From the NCBI RefSeq assembly GCF_021390245.1, contig NZ_JAJUXH010000023.1, positions 62,001 to 126,000 on the forward strand: DNA of 64,000 bases, given 5' to 3'. The notes under the pieces were generated by a model that searched no databases, was not told the origin of the DNA, and worked only from the letters and a program-made list of their open reading frames with translations. The translations under genes and the position numbers were made by a program. This DNA is from Dyadobacter sp. CY323 (lineage in GTDB: Bacteria > Bacteroidota > Bacteroidia > Cytophagales > Spirosomataceae). Below are positions 1-8,397 of the stretch, piece after piece (the stretch's first letter is position 1; each line of letters starts with the position of its first letter).

Positions 1-602
1 GCTTTTACAATGGACTAACGAATGTAAAAGAAAAGAAGGAAGAGGCTGCACTGAATAATTACAGTCACAACATTGGTGTTTCATTTGGGAAATTTGTTCA
101 AAATAACCGGGCTGTCGGCTGGGGTATTTCGCATACTCTCAGCACTTACAAAAACCGGGAACTTGATTTTGTCCGGAAGCCATTGAGTGAATTTGGGATT
201 GGTATCGAGCGTTTTGCGGAGTATTACAAGCCGTTAAATGACAAATTTGCCCTGTATGTGAGGCCATCCGGGAATCTGGGCTATACCCTGAAAAACACTT
301 ACCAGTTATCAAATGATGAACTCTATTATGAAACCAAAACGAATAGCATCGTTTTAGGCCTGAGTTTGGGCGCCGGTATTTCATGGAGAATTTCACCGAA
401 GTGGATGATTGACGGAGGTTTCGCGTTTACAAACCCAATTAACATATCCTACGGGTTCGAAAGCATTGAATATCACCAGCAGCAAAATCCAGCTGGCGGC
501 AATCTGGAAACCAAAGGGACTGCATTTAAATACATGTTCTCACCCACTCTTTCGTCCGGGAGTATCGGCTTGGGTTTCCGGTATTTTTGTGGAATGAAAT
601 AA
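1..602 (+). CDS. Outer-membrane beta-barrel-like protein, C-terminal part (5' end outside window)
   Basis: The reading frame is open from base 3 to the TAA at 600-602, so the start lies upstream of the window and about 199 C-terminal residues are visible. The sequence alternates polar and aromatic or hydrophobic residues in strand-like blocks, with many Gly, Tyr and Asn, and ends in an aromatic-rich strand (GLGFRYFCGMK). This fits an outer-membrane beta-barrel domain of the kind common in Bacteroidota. A TTG at 183 could be mistaken for a start, but the protein-like sequence continues upstream of it. The specific function is not recognisable. A short hairpin follows the stop codon. Confidence 0.7.
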   Translation, partial: FYNGLTNVKEKKEEAALNNYSHNIGVSFGKFVQNNRAVGWGISHTLSTYKNRELDFVRKPLSEFGIGIERFAEYYKPLNDKFALYVRPSGNLGYTLKNTYQLSNDELYYETKTNSIVLGLSLGAGISWRISPKWMIDGGFAFTNPINISYGFESIEYHQQQNPAGGNLETKGTAFKYMFSPTLSSGSIGLGFRYFCGMK

Positions 603-634
603 AAGATAATTGGATCAAATACATTAAAACCGCG

Positions 635-663
635 GTGGATATGCCTTTTTCAAGCATATCCAC
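635..663 (+). terminator. Hairpin after the outer-membrane protein gene
   Basis: A perfect 10-bp stem (GTGGATATGC with GCATATCCAC) encloses a 9-base loop and is followed by CTTTTAGT-like sequence on the plus strand. It lies between the stop at 602 and the start at 675, so it probably terminates the upstream gene. The T-tract is weak. Confidence 0.5.
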
Positions 664-674
664 TTTTAGTACTA

Positions 675-1370
675 ATGAAAAAAATCTTTCTGGCCCTCAT
701 TATCATAGGGTTCAGTGCATGCCAGAAGCCCAAGTATTCAACCCTCGACGCTCCCTGGGAGCCCGATTATCAGGTAAACCGGAGTGAATCTTCCATTTTG
801 GCGTTTGAAAAAAAGGACGCGCAGCAAATGCCCGCACCTGGTGGAATCGTATTTACAGGAAGCTCCTCTTTTACAAAATGGCAGTCGGCCGCGCAGGATC
901 TTGCTCCGCTACCCATTATTAACCGTGGCTTCGGAGGCTCCACGTTGCCCGAGGTGATCTATTATGCAGACCGCACCGTTACCAAGTACAAGCCTAAAAC
1001 GGTTGTCATCTATTGCGAAAACGACATGTTTGGCAAGAAGAAAAAAACACCGGAACAGGTTCGTGATGCCTATGTGACGCTGGTGAAAAAGATACGTACT
1101 GAACTTCCCGATGTGAGGTTATACTGTGTTTCGCTGAAACCGTCTCCTTCCCGCTGGGATAGGAAAGATGACACGATCAAAGCCAATAAACTGATCCAGG
1201 ATTTTATCAAGACAGACAAAAAGCACGGTTATATCGATGTTTGGCCGGTGATGCTAAAAGACGGCCGTCCGGACGGAAGTATATTCCTCGGTGATAGCTT
1301 GCATATGAATGAGGAAGGTTATAAAAGATGGACAAAGGTGTTGAAGCCAGTCCTCGAAAAAACCGCCTAG
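675..1370 (+). CDS. SGNH/GDSL-type hydrolase, putative lipoprotein
   Basis: A 231-residue protein with a lipoprotein signal: a hydrophobic stretch from residue 4 and a lipobox-like FSAC with Cys16 as the likely lipidated residue. The SGNH-family blocks can be seen in order: block I as TGSSSF (residues 61-66, Ser64 the likely nucleophile in place of the Ser of GDS), block II NRGFGGS (83-89), block III CEND (114-117, Asn116 for the oxyanion hole), and block V GDSLHMN (206-212, Asp207 and His210 completing the triad). The family cleaves ester bonds, often O-acetyl groups on sugars; the substrate here is unknown. The lipid anchor suggests action at the periplasmic face or cell surface. It stands alone, 128 bases ahead of the sugar kinase gene. 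Confidence 0.8.
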   Translation: MKKIFLALIIIGFSACQKPKYSTLDAPWEPDYQVNRSESSILAFEKKDAQQMPAPGGIVFTGSSSFTKWQSAAQDLAPLPIINRGFGGSTLPEVIYYADRTVTKYKPKTVVIYCENDMFGKKKKTPEQVRDAYVTLVKKIRTELPDVRLYCVSLKPSPSRWDRKDDTIKANKLIQDFIKTDKKHGYIDVWPVMLKDGRPDGSIFLGDSLHMNEEGYKRWTKVLKPVLEKTA

Positions 1371-1498
1371 TCCATTCAAATACGACCGGCCAGCACACAT
1401 TTTACAAAGAACAATTAAGGGTATAGGTTTTAACGTAAAGTCATTATATTAACCGAAAATTATATTTCCGGATTAACAAGTGATCTAGATTTCCAATA

Positions 1499-2842
1499 AT
1501 GAAAGTAACCGCGGTTTTCGACATTGGCAGGACCAATAAGAAATACGTACTTTTTAACGAAAAGTATGAGATTGTTGAAGAATTTTCGGAGTCACTTCCG
1601 GAGACTGTTGATGAAGATGGCTTCCCGACTGAGGACTGTGAATTGCTTACCAAATGGGTCCAGGATCGCTGGACTGACCTGCTTGCCAGTCCAAAATACG
1701 ACATAAAAGCAGTAAACGTCGCAGCGTATGGCGCAAGCCTCGTGCATCTCGATGCCGCCAACAAGCCATTAACTCCGCTTTACTCTTACTTAAAACCGTT
1801 TCCCGAAGACCTCTCGCGACAGTTTTACAGTACTTACGGCGAGCCTACCCGCATTGCACTTCAAACCGGCTCGCCTTCCATGGGCATGCTGAACTCCGGA
1901 ATGCAGCTTTATTGGCTCAAATACACCAAGCCTGAGATTTACCAAAAGATTGCAACTACTCTTCATTTGCCGCAGTACATTTTGTACCTGCTGACTGGCA
2001 GAAAAGTGAGCGATTACACGTCGCTGGGCTGCCATACCGCATTATGGAGCTTTGAAATGTGGGATTATCATGAATGGGTAAAAACAGAGGGAATTCATAA
2101 GAAACTCGCACCGGTACTGGCTTCGTCATCCTTTATCTACCGCCATGGCGACAAAGGTATACAGTCAGGTTTTGGATTGCACGACAGTTCGTCGGCACTA
2201 ATTCCTTACCGGATGGCTGTTAAAACACCTTTTGTGTTACTATCAACAGGAACCTGGTGTATCAATTTCAATTCGTTCGCATCCAAGCCGATGACGTATT
2301 ATCAGCTTGAACGTGACTGCATGAATTATCTTACTCCGGAGGGAAGTGGCGTAACGGCGTCACGGTTGTTTTTGGGACGAGAACATGATTTCCAGACTGC
2401 GCGCATTGCTGAATATTTCCGCGTCGAGCCGGATTTTTATAAAAAAGTCACATTTAACGAAGATATTCTCAAAATAGAAACACCGCCATTTTTCACGGCA
2501 TGCATGACTGGTAATGGCCCGTTCCCTGAGCCTAGTCCACAGGAATGGCAGATCAGTGCATTTGCTTCTGCCGAATCCGCGTACCATCATTTGTTGAAAG
2601 GTCTCACCGAATTATTGTTCGTGTCCCTCGATCTTGTGGCAGTAAATGATGTCAAGGCGATCTATATTGACGGCGGTTTTGCACGCAATGAGATCTTCAC
2701 CGCGCTGATTGCCCGGCATTACCCGAACCACAAAGTGTACGCGACCGATTTACCATATGCGACATCCCTCGGGGCCGCATTACATGTTACCCGTCCGCAG
2801 ACTTTCGACTTTTCCGGAGAAATACGTGAAATTAATCCCTGA
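1499..2842 (+). CDS. FGGY-family carbohydrate kinase (rhamnulokinase-like)
   Basis: A 447-residue protein starting with the phosphate-binding motif FDIGRTNKK (residues 7-15). Two further ASKHA/FGGY features are present: HDSSSA with the likely catalytic Asp229, followed by the STGTW loop (249-253), and the C-terminal adenosine-binding motif DGGFARNE (391-398). The family phosphorylates pentuloses, deoxyhexuloses or glycerol with ATP. The overall pattern resembles L-rhamnulokinase or L-fuculokinase more than glycerol kinase, but the substrate cannot be fixed from sequence. No isomerase or aldolase gene lies beside it. It converges on recG with only 3 bases between the stop codons and no visible terminator. 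Confidence 0.8.
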   Translation: MKVTAVFDIGRTNKKYVLFNEKYEIVEEFSESLPETVDEDGFPTEDCELLTKWVQDRWTDLLASPKYDIKAVNVAAYGASLVHLDAANKPLTPLYSYLKPFPEDLSRQFYSTYGEPTRIALQTGSPSMGMLNSGMQLYWLKYTKPEIYQKIATTLHLPQYILYLLTGRKVSDYTSLGCHTALWSFEMWDYHEWVKTEGIHKKLAPVLASSSFIYRHGDKGIQSGFGLHDSSSALIPYRMAVKTPFVLLSTGTWCINFNSFASKPMTYYQLERDCMNYLTPEGSGVTASRLFLGREHDFQTARIAEYFRVEPDFYKKVTFNEDILKIETPPFFTACMTGNGPFPEPSPQEWQISAFASAESAYHHLLKGLTELLFVSLDLVAVNDVKAIYIDGGFARNEIFTALIARHYPNHKVYATDLPYATSLGAALHVTRPQTFDFSGEIREINP

Positions 2843-2845
2843 TAA

Positions 2846-4966
2846 TTAACTGATCCTGCCCCAGTTGGTCTCCTCTTTTCGCAAATTCTGCAAATGAATG
2901 CGAATGGGCTCGTTGACTGGCTGGTGCAGATCGGGATCTTCCGTTAAAATCTCCTCTGCCGACGCTCTGGCTGCTTTCAATATTTCACCATCCTGAGCCA
3001 GGTTTGCCACCAGGAGATCCACCAAACCACTTTGCTGCGTTCCAGAAATATCTCCCGGCCCCCGCAACTGCAGATCCACTTCCGCGATTTCAAAACCGTC
3101 GTTCGTCCGGCACATGGTTTCAATCCGCAATTTCGTATCCTTGCTGATTTTGTAATCCGTAATTAAAATACAATACGATTGTTCGGCGCCGCGGCCTACC
3201 CTGCCCCGCAACTGATGCAATTGCGATAATCCAAACCGTTCCGCATTTTCAATAATCATTACAGAAGCATTCGGAACATTTACTCCTACCTCAATCACGG
3301 TGGTAGCGACCATGATTTTAGTTTCCCCGCGTACAAACCGCCCCATTTCATAATCCTTGTCCTGCGACTTCATTTTCCCATGCAAAATACTGAGCGGCAC
3401 GTCGGGAAATGCTCTGGATACACTCTCGTAACCATCCATCAGATCCTTCAAATCCATTTTTTCAGATTCTTCGATCAATGGATAAACCATGTATATCTGT
3501 CGTCCTTTTGCAATTTCTTCTTTCAAAAAACCAAAAACGGATAACCGGTGCGCGTCATACCGATGCACTGTTTTAATAGGCTTCCTGCCTGCCGGGAGTT
3601 CATTGATCGCGGAAATATCGAGATCTCCGTAAAGCGTCATTGCTAATGTCCGGGGAATGGGCGTGGCTGTCATTACCAGCATATGCGGATTGATCTTCGC
3701 ATTTTTAGCCCAAAGTTTTGCCCGCTGCGCAACCCCGAACCGATGTTGCTCATCAATAATGCAAAGTCCGAGATTTTTGAATTGGACAATGTCTTCGATC
3801 AATGCGTGCGTACCGACGATGATTTGCATGGAACCGTCCAGAAGTTGTTTGTGGATGATTTCCCGGTCTTTCTTTTTCGTAGAGCCGGTGAGTTTCCCGA
3901 TGTTTACACCGAGCAGATCCGCAAATTTTTTCAATCCCTGGTAATGTTGATCGGCGAGGATTTCGGTGGGTGCCATGAGGCAGGCCTGCGCATCATTATC
4001 AAGTGCAAAAAGCATGGTAATGAATGCAACAATGGTTTTACCCGACCCCACATCTCCCTGCAAAAGCCGGTTCATTTGCTTTCCGGTCTTCAAATCTTCT
4101 CTGATTTCCTGCAAAACCCGGATCTGCGCACCCGTGAGTGTAAATGGCAGATGATGGTCGTAAAATTCTTTCACCAGGTTTGTATGCAAAAAAACAAGCC
4201 CTGGATATTCCGTTTTGTGCAGTAATTTATTCTTAATCAGCCTGAACTGATTATAGAAAAGCTCCTCAAATTTCAGCCGGCGTTGCGCCTGGTGAAACGC
4301 CTGCTGACTTTGCGGCAAATGAAAATGAGATAATGCATCGGCTTTAGAGATGAGCCGATACTTCTGAACCAGATTTGCCGGAAGCGTTTCACGAATATAC
4401 GGCCTCGAAATATCCAGCAGAATCCGGATCATTCTCCCGATCGCTTTGCTGTCTACAAATTTCCTTCGAAGCTTTTCAGTAAGTGGATAAATGGGTTGAA
4501 AATAGCCACCGCGTTCATTTTCATGGGTTACCAGGTCGACTTCGGGATGGGTAATGCTCCATCTGCCACCAAAAAAGGCCGGCTTGCCGTAAACAATGTA
4601 TTCGGCATCGACTTTCAGGGTTTTTTCGAACCAGGTAATGTTTTGAAACCAGACCAATTCAAGCAATCCTGTCCCATCTGAAAAATAAGCCACCAATCGC
4701 TTTTTTGAACCTTCCCCGATCGTTGTCCATTCCCTTAGCCTGCCTTTGATCTGAGCGGCCGCAAGTGTCTCATTCAAACCTTTTATCTGATGAAAAACAG
4801 TCCGGTCTTCGTGGCGGAACGGATAATGCTGGATCAGATCGCCATATGTGAAAATACTCAGCTCCTGATTAAGCAAGGCCGCTTTTTGCGGCCCGACACC
4901 TTTCAGGAATTCGATTTTAGTATCGAAAAAACGGGTTCTTACTGATGGATTTGGTTCAGTGGACAT
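2846..4966 (-). CDS. recG: ATP-dependent DNA helicase RecG
   Basis: A 706-residue protein of normal RecG length. It has the N-terminal wedge/OB-fold region (about residues 55-160), the Walker A motif GDVGSGKT (304-311), a DEQH Walker B box (405-408) followed by RFG, the MTATPIPRTLA motif III region, and the C-terminal helicase half with the QLRGRVGRG motif. RecG is a monomeric superfamily 2 helicase that remodels stalled replication forks and Holliday junctions by branch migration. The ATG at 4964-4966 precedes a sequence (FLKGVGPQKAALL) typical of the RecG N-terminus. It appears to be transcribed alone. Confidence 0.97.
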   Translation of the reverse strand: MSTEPNPSVRTRFFDTKIEFLKGVGPQKAALLNQELSIFTYGDLIQHYPFRHEDRTVFHQIKGLNETLAAAQIKGRLREWTTIGEGSKKRLVAYFSDGTGLLELVWFQNITWFEKTLKVDAEYIVYGKPAFFGGRWSITHPEVDLVTHENERGGYFQPIYPLTEKLRRKFVDSKAIGRMIRILLDISRPYIRETLPANLVQKYRLISKADALSHFHLPQSQQAFHQAQRRLKFEELFYNQFRLIKNKLLHKTEYPGLVFLHTNLVKEFYDHHLPFTLTGAQIRVLQEIREDLKTGKQMNRLLQGDVGSGKTIVAFITMLFALDNDAQACLMAPTEILADQHYQGLKKFADLLGVNIGKLTGSTKKKDREIIHKQLLDGSMQIIVGTHALIEDIVQFKNLGLCIIDEQHRFGVAQRAKLWAKNAKINPHMLVMTATPIPRTLAMTLYGDLDISAINELPAGRKPIKTVHRYDAHRLSVFGFLKEEIAKGRQIYMVYPLIEESEKMDLKDLMDGYESVSRAFPDVPLSILHGKMKSQDKDYEMGRFVRGETKIMVATTVIEVGVNVPNASVMIIENAERFGLSQLHQLRGRVGRGAEQSYCILITDYKISKDTKLRIETMCRTNDGFEIAEVDLQLRGPGDISGTQQSGLVDLLVANLAQDGEILKAARASAEEILTEDPDLHQPVNEPIRIHLQNLRKEETNWGRIS

Positions 4967-5156
4967 TGGTCAAATATAGTGTGAAATCCGAAATTGCTTT
5001 CGTTTTGGAGACCGATATGTTAATCAAAGTTAATGGCTCGGCGAATTAGCCTTTTCGGCGCGACCTTCCTTGATTAACAACTTTTGAATTACGTATTTCG
5101 CAAAGTATTAAATTTTTCAACCACCAAATTCAATTTACTAAATTCTCGTTTAAACT

Positions 5157-5657
5157 ATGAAAACATCACTTTTTTCGCTTTTTCTGACGTTTTTAGCACT
5201 TACCTGGGCTACCGCACAAAGTCCTCACGTTTCTGCCGAAGGCGCAAATGTAAAGATCACATATGGTCAGCCTTCTAAAAAAGGCCGTGTTCTCTTTGGA
5301 AAAGCTGGAAGCGGCAGCCTGGAACCTTTTGGAAAAGTATGGCGGATTGGTGCGGACAGCGCGACAGTAATCACCTTCAAAAAAGATGGAATGTTTGGTG
5401 GAAAGGCTGTAAAAGCTGGAACCTATACCTTCTTCGCATTACCTACTGAAAAAGACTGGACAATTATCCTGAACAGCGAACTGAAACAATGGGGAGCGTA
5501 CAAATACGAACAGATCAAAAGTAAAGATGTCTTGAAAGTGACTGTTCCAAACAAAACCTATCCAGCTTCTCAAGAGAAACTGACATTTACAGTGAAAGAC
5601 AACTCACTTGATTTCCAGTGGGATAAAGCAGGATTTTCAATTCCTTTGAAGTTTTAA
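5157..5657 (+). CDS. DUF2911 family secreted protein
   Basis: A 166-residue protein with a clear signal peptide (hydrophobic residues 4-20, probable cleavage after ATAQS). The mature part carries features of the DUF2911 family: ANVKITYGQPSKKGR near the N-terminus, LEPFGKVWRIGADSATVITF, AGTYTFFALPTEKDWTIILN and a C-terminal LDFQWDKAGFSIPLKF strand. The family is common in Bacteroidota, is predicted to be exported, and has no established function. The upstream gap to recG (4967-5156) should hold the divergent promoters. The gene is followed at once by a repeat element that probably terminates it. Confidence 0.85.
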   Translation: MKTSLFSLFLTFLALTWATAQSPHVSAEGANVKITYGQPSKKGRVLFGKAGSGSLEPFGKVWRIGADSATVITFKKDGMFGGKAVKAGTYTFFALPTEKDWTIILNSELKQWGAYKYEQIKSKDVLKVTVPNKTYPASQEKLTFTVKDNSLDFQWDKAGFSIPLKF

Positions 5658-5662
5658 TTCTT

Positions 5663-5788
5663 TGTCAGCCTGAGCGCACCGGGCCGCCGGGCGGTCGAAG
5701 GCGCGCTACTTCTCGGTGACGTGCCTTCGACTGCGCTCAGGCTGACAAGTTCCCTCACAATTCGACTCCGCTCAGGCTGACAAGTACC
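5663..5788. repeat. Triplicated TCAGCCTGAGCG-type intergenic repeat forming an inverted repeat
   Basis: The arm TGTCAGCCTGAGCGC (5663-5677) is matched by its exact reverse complement at 5733-5747, a 15-bp perfect stem. A third copy of the right arm, TTCGACTCCGCTCAGGCTG, follows at 5761-5779, so the unit TTCGACTxCGCTCAGGCTGA occurs twice in tandem 34 bases apart. The element fills the gap between convergent genes (stops at 5657 and 5790) and could terminate both. Similar short motifs occur between genes in many bacterial genomes; I cannot assign it to a named family. Confidence 0.75.
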
Positions 5789-5789
5789 T

Positions 5790-6086
5790 TCACAAATTCG
5801 ACTTAATCATGTTTTCCAAAACCTGCAAATGATCCGTGAAAGCTTTGTGCCCCGTTTCAGTTGCTTTGTAGGTAGTGAGTGGTTTGCGACCGGAAAACTG
5901 CTTTTGAAATTCGATGTATTTCGTTTCTTCCAATGCTTTTAAATGCGAGGCGAGGTTTCCGTCGGTCAACTGAAGAAGGTCTTTCAATTCGTTAAAACTA
6001 AGGCTATCATTCACCACCAGCACGGACATGAGCCCGAGCCGGATTTTGCTTTCAAAAACCTTATTGAACTTTTCTAACCACTCCAT
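5790..6086 (-). CDS. Winged-helix transcriptional regulator
   Basis: A 98-residue protein from the ATG at 6084-6086. A GTG seven codons upstream (6105-6107) is possible but less likely, because conserved sequence starts at MEWLEKFNKVFESKIRLGLMSVL. The sequence matches small one-domain winged-helix regulators of the MarR/ArsR-like HTH_34 type: helix-turn-helix around NELKDLLQLTDGNLASHLKALEE (residues 31-53), then a basic wing with SGRKPLTTYKATETG. No metal-binding cysteines are present. It follows a membrane protein gene with a 31-base gap, an arrangement that suggests the regulator controls that gene or senses through it; this is inference. Confidence 0.8.
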   Translation of the reverse strand: MEWLEKFNKVFESKIRLGLMSVLVVNDSLSFNELKDLLQLTDGNLASHLKALEETKYIEFQKQFSGRKPLTTYKATETGHKAFTDHLQVLENMIKSNL

Positions 6087-6117
6087 TTTACCAACCTCTG
6101 TTACCACGTCGAATATG

Positions 6118-7230
6118 TTATTGATTGGCTTCCATTAACAGCAGCGCATCCCGGTTCCGGATCCAGACGGCCTGGTCACGCATATTATTTGCCTGCATCG
6201 TCAGCACGGAGGAAACTAAGCCCGTACCTACTGAAACCCAGAAGAACTTCTTCAAATTATCCCGATTCCCGGAAATCAGTGAAATAATGGAGCCTGCTGA
6301 TCCGGCAATTGATATTACTAACCCAATGTTTCTCGTCCGTCGCGACCGCAAGTACAGCCCCATTCCTTCCTGGGAAATCGCAAACTCTCTCAGCAATGCC
6401 TTCTGGCCTGCATATGCTACATTATTTTTGACAAAACCGTTGCCATTCCGCATATAAATTGTTTCCGTATCGTACCATTTCCTGGCCCGGCTTGCGGCGG
6501 TATCTACCTCAATTTGTGCTTTACTTTCAACAGAAAACAGAACGCACAGTAGTACGACCAGCGCCGCAATTCCTTTATTGCCTTTACTCAGCTTCTCCCG
6601 ATCATAGCGATTGTGCATCGTCAGACCATAAATAATATGCAAAACACCAAAACCGATTGACCAAAAAAGCAGCGAATAAGCAGTAAAGAAAAGTGCGATA
6701 CAACCAATTATTATATCAGAAATACCCAGATAGAAAACTTCGGGGTAGGTAAAACGGCTGGCATTCACCAATGCAAGTCCGTAGAAAAATAACGTCGCCG
6801 GAAAAACCAGCCAGATCATTCCGTGATGCAGCATAGCCAGACAAAATACCCCCCCGGTCAGCAACGGGATCAGCATGCTGATTAAAAGTCTTTTTGAACT
6901 GCCATTCCACAAAGTCAGGCCCCTTTTCCGACCTTTCCGGACTGTGAAAACGATGCCCACGATCAATGAGAAAAATAAGACAAGAAAACCATCGGCCACA
7001 ACGAACGCAATCACATCCTGCCGGGAGCGTCCGTCATAAAAAGACAATGGAGACTGAATCCCCGCCAGCCAATCGGTTTTGAACCGGATGTAGGCAGCTC
7101 CGGCACCCGCCAGTGCAAAAATGCCGGCAAAGACGCCGCTCAGACCGCTAAGTGACAGGAATTTGGAGGATCGCTCCATCAGGTCACGGATTTCGGTCAA
7201 GGTGTGCAGCGAATCCTGATTTGAGTTCAT
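6118..7230 (-). CDS. Polytopic membrane protein of unknown function
   Basis: A 370-residue protein with a short soluble N-terminus (MNSNQDSLHTLTEIRDLMERSS) and then several hydrophobic segments: around residues 25-47, 75-95, 110-155 (two) and 165-205 (two), a segment near 218-236 ending in VESKAQ that looks like an internal signal-like helix, and a last pair near 298-345. The region between, about 237-297, is soluble and contains an arginine-rich patch (YLRSRRTRN). I do not recognise the second half. The gene lies first in a probable operon with the winged-helix regulator downstream. Confidence 0.65.
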   Translation of the reverse strand: MNSNQDSLHTLTEIRDLMERSSKFLSLSGLSGVFAGIFALAGAGAAYIRFKTDWLAGIQSPLSFYDGRSRQDVIAFVVADGFLVLFFSLIVGIVFTVRKGRKRGLTLWNGSSKRLLISMLIPLLTGGVFCLAMLHHGMIWLVFPATLFFYGLALVNASRFTYPEVFYLGISDIIIGCIALFFTAYSLLFWSIGFGVLHIIYGLTMHNRYDREKLSKGNKGIAALVVLLCVLFSVESKAQIEVDTAASRARKWYDTETIYMRNGNGFVKNNVAYAGQKALLREFAISQEGMGLYLRSRRTRNIGLVISIAGSAGSIISLISGNRDNLKKFFWVSVGTGLVSSVLTMQANNMRDQAVWIRNRDALLLMEANQ

Positions 7231-7272
7231 AGATCTGTTTCGGGATGAATGCCTGATAAAATAGAGTACATA

Positions 7273-7647
7273 TTACAGATATAGCAATGCTTTTGGGATA
7301 AAAATCACTCCGCCCACGATGACAGCGGAAATCGCCAGAATGAGAACGCCGGCAGCAGCGGTATCTTTCACTACTTTGATAACAGGGTGGTAATCCGGTG
7401 AAACAAGATCAGCCAGTTTCTCGATAGACGTATTAAATGCCTCCGCAGCCCATACCAGGCCGATCAGGATCACAATGACCATCCATTCTATGGATGAAAT
7501 TTGAAAAAAAACACCTGCAATGATCACTACAATGCAGGCTATCAAATGAATACGTGCATTATTCTCATATCGAAACAAACTATAAATCCCGACGCCTGCA
7601 TAGCGAAAGCTTCGAATGGCTTTAAGAATATCGACGGGTCGCTTCAT
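7273..7647 (-). CDS. dgkA: Diacylglycerol kinase family protein (DgkA/undecaprenol kinase type)
   Basis: A 124-residue integral membrane protein, the usual length for the DgkA family. It shows the family hallmark ExxNxxIE (AEAFNTSIEKLADLVSP, with Glu69, Asn72 and Glu76) followed by KVVKDTAAAGVL (Lys94 and Asp95), and about three hydrophobic helices. Members phosphorylate diacylglycerol or, in many non-enteric bacteria, undecaprenol; sequence alone does not separate the two. Its 5' end overlaps the 3' end of the DUF1361 gene by 26 bases in another frame, so the two are probably translationally coupled. Confidence 0.9.
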   Translation of the reverse strand: MKRPVDILKAIRSFRYAGVGIYSLFRYENNARIHLIACIVVIIAGVFFQISSIEWMVIVILIGLVWAAEAFNTSIEKLADLVSPDYHPVIKVVKDTAAAGVLILAISAVIVGGVIFIPKALLYL

Positions 7648-8305
7648 TTTGTTTTAATTCTGCAAAAATATGGAACGCAAAGTACAACAACATGAGCACG
7701 AACGAAAACGAGAAAGTGTGTTTTATCGCCAGCGGATCCTGCATACTATGAAATATACCACGCGCCAGCGATCCCGGCTGCGTAACGATATCCCAGCTAT
7801 TCCAGCGACCATAACGACCCAGAAATACGCCAAAACCACTCGCAAACATCGATATCATGATCACCAGCCAGGCAAGTCTGGCATTCCACCTATATGTAAT
7901 AATCCGGTGAACAATGCGAATGCTGTAAAGCCCTGTCAAGAAACCGGCAACGGAAAAGGTGAAGATCATGAGTGCATCATACCAGATCATATGTTCCGGA
8001 ACGCCGCGAAGGTGTTTCAGATCGGTGATGATGTAGGGGGCATTCGGAAAAAAAAGTAGCCAAACGGTCAGGTAAATGGCCAGCAACCAGAATGGCGCGG
8101 CTTTTCTGACTTCTCTCTCCCAGACCCATTTGATAAAAACCAGGGGAATCCAGGCGAGAAAAAGATTCCAGGCAAGAAATACGAAGCCCCAGTCTTCAAT
8201 CAGTATCCGCATTGAAAGTAAAGTCATGGCCGCAGCAGACACGAATGCGAGCAGCGCTACTTTTTGGTTATTTTGTAAGTAACGTGTTAAATCTTCCAGT
8301 CTCAT
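7622..8305 (-). CDS. DUF1361 family membrane protein
   Basis: A 227-residue protein with about six or seven transmembrane helices. It carries the family-typical stretch LLFFPNAPYIITDLKHL in the middle and SGFGVFLGRYGRWNSWD later on. The family is found in Bacteroidota, Cyanobacteria and Firmicutes and has no assigned function. It is the first gene of a two-gene unit with dgkA. The ATG at 8303-8305 is the only sensible start, as the hydrophobic region begins soon after. Confidence 0.8.
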   Translation of the reverse strand: MRLEDLTRYLQNNQKVALLAFVSAAAMTLLSMRILIEDWGFVFLAWNLFLAWIPLVFIKWVWEREVRKAAPFWLLAIYLTVWLLFFPNAPYIITDLKHLRGVPEHMIWYDALMIFTFSVAGFLTGLYSIRIVHRIITYRWNARLAWLVIMISMFASGFGVFLGRYGRWNSWDIVTQPGSLARGIFHSMQDPLAIKHTFSFSFVLMLLYFAFHIFAELKQNEATRRYS

Positions 8306-8340
8306 AAGTTGAAATTTAAAAGTACTTTGAGTAGCAAAGT

Positions 8341-8380
8341 AATAAAAGAGAATGCTTCGAACAAAGCATTCTCTTTTATT
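8341..8380 (-). terminator. Rho-independent terminator of the SMP-30-like gene
   Basis: A perfect 17-bp stem (8341-8357 pairing with 8364-8380) has a 6-base loop and an A/T-rich outer stem that reads CTTTTATT on the minus strand. It lies 18 bases past the stop of the gene at 8398-9309 and ahead of the start of the DUF1361 gene. Confidence 0.85.
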
Positions 8381-8397
8381 TAAAATGAAAATTCAGA

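Noticed and set aside
183..602. A complete gene starting at the TTG at 183
   Set aside because: The same frame is open to the left edge and its translation continues with barrel-like sequence, so the gene is partial at its 5' end.
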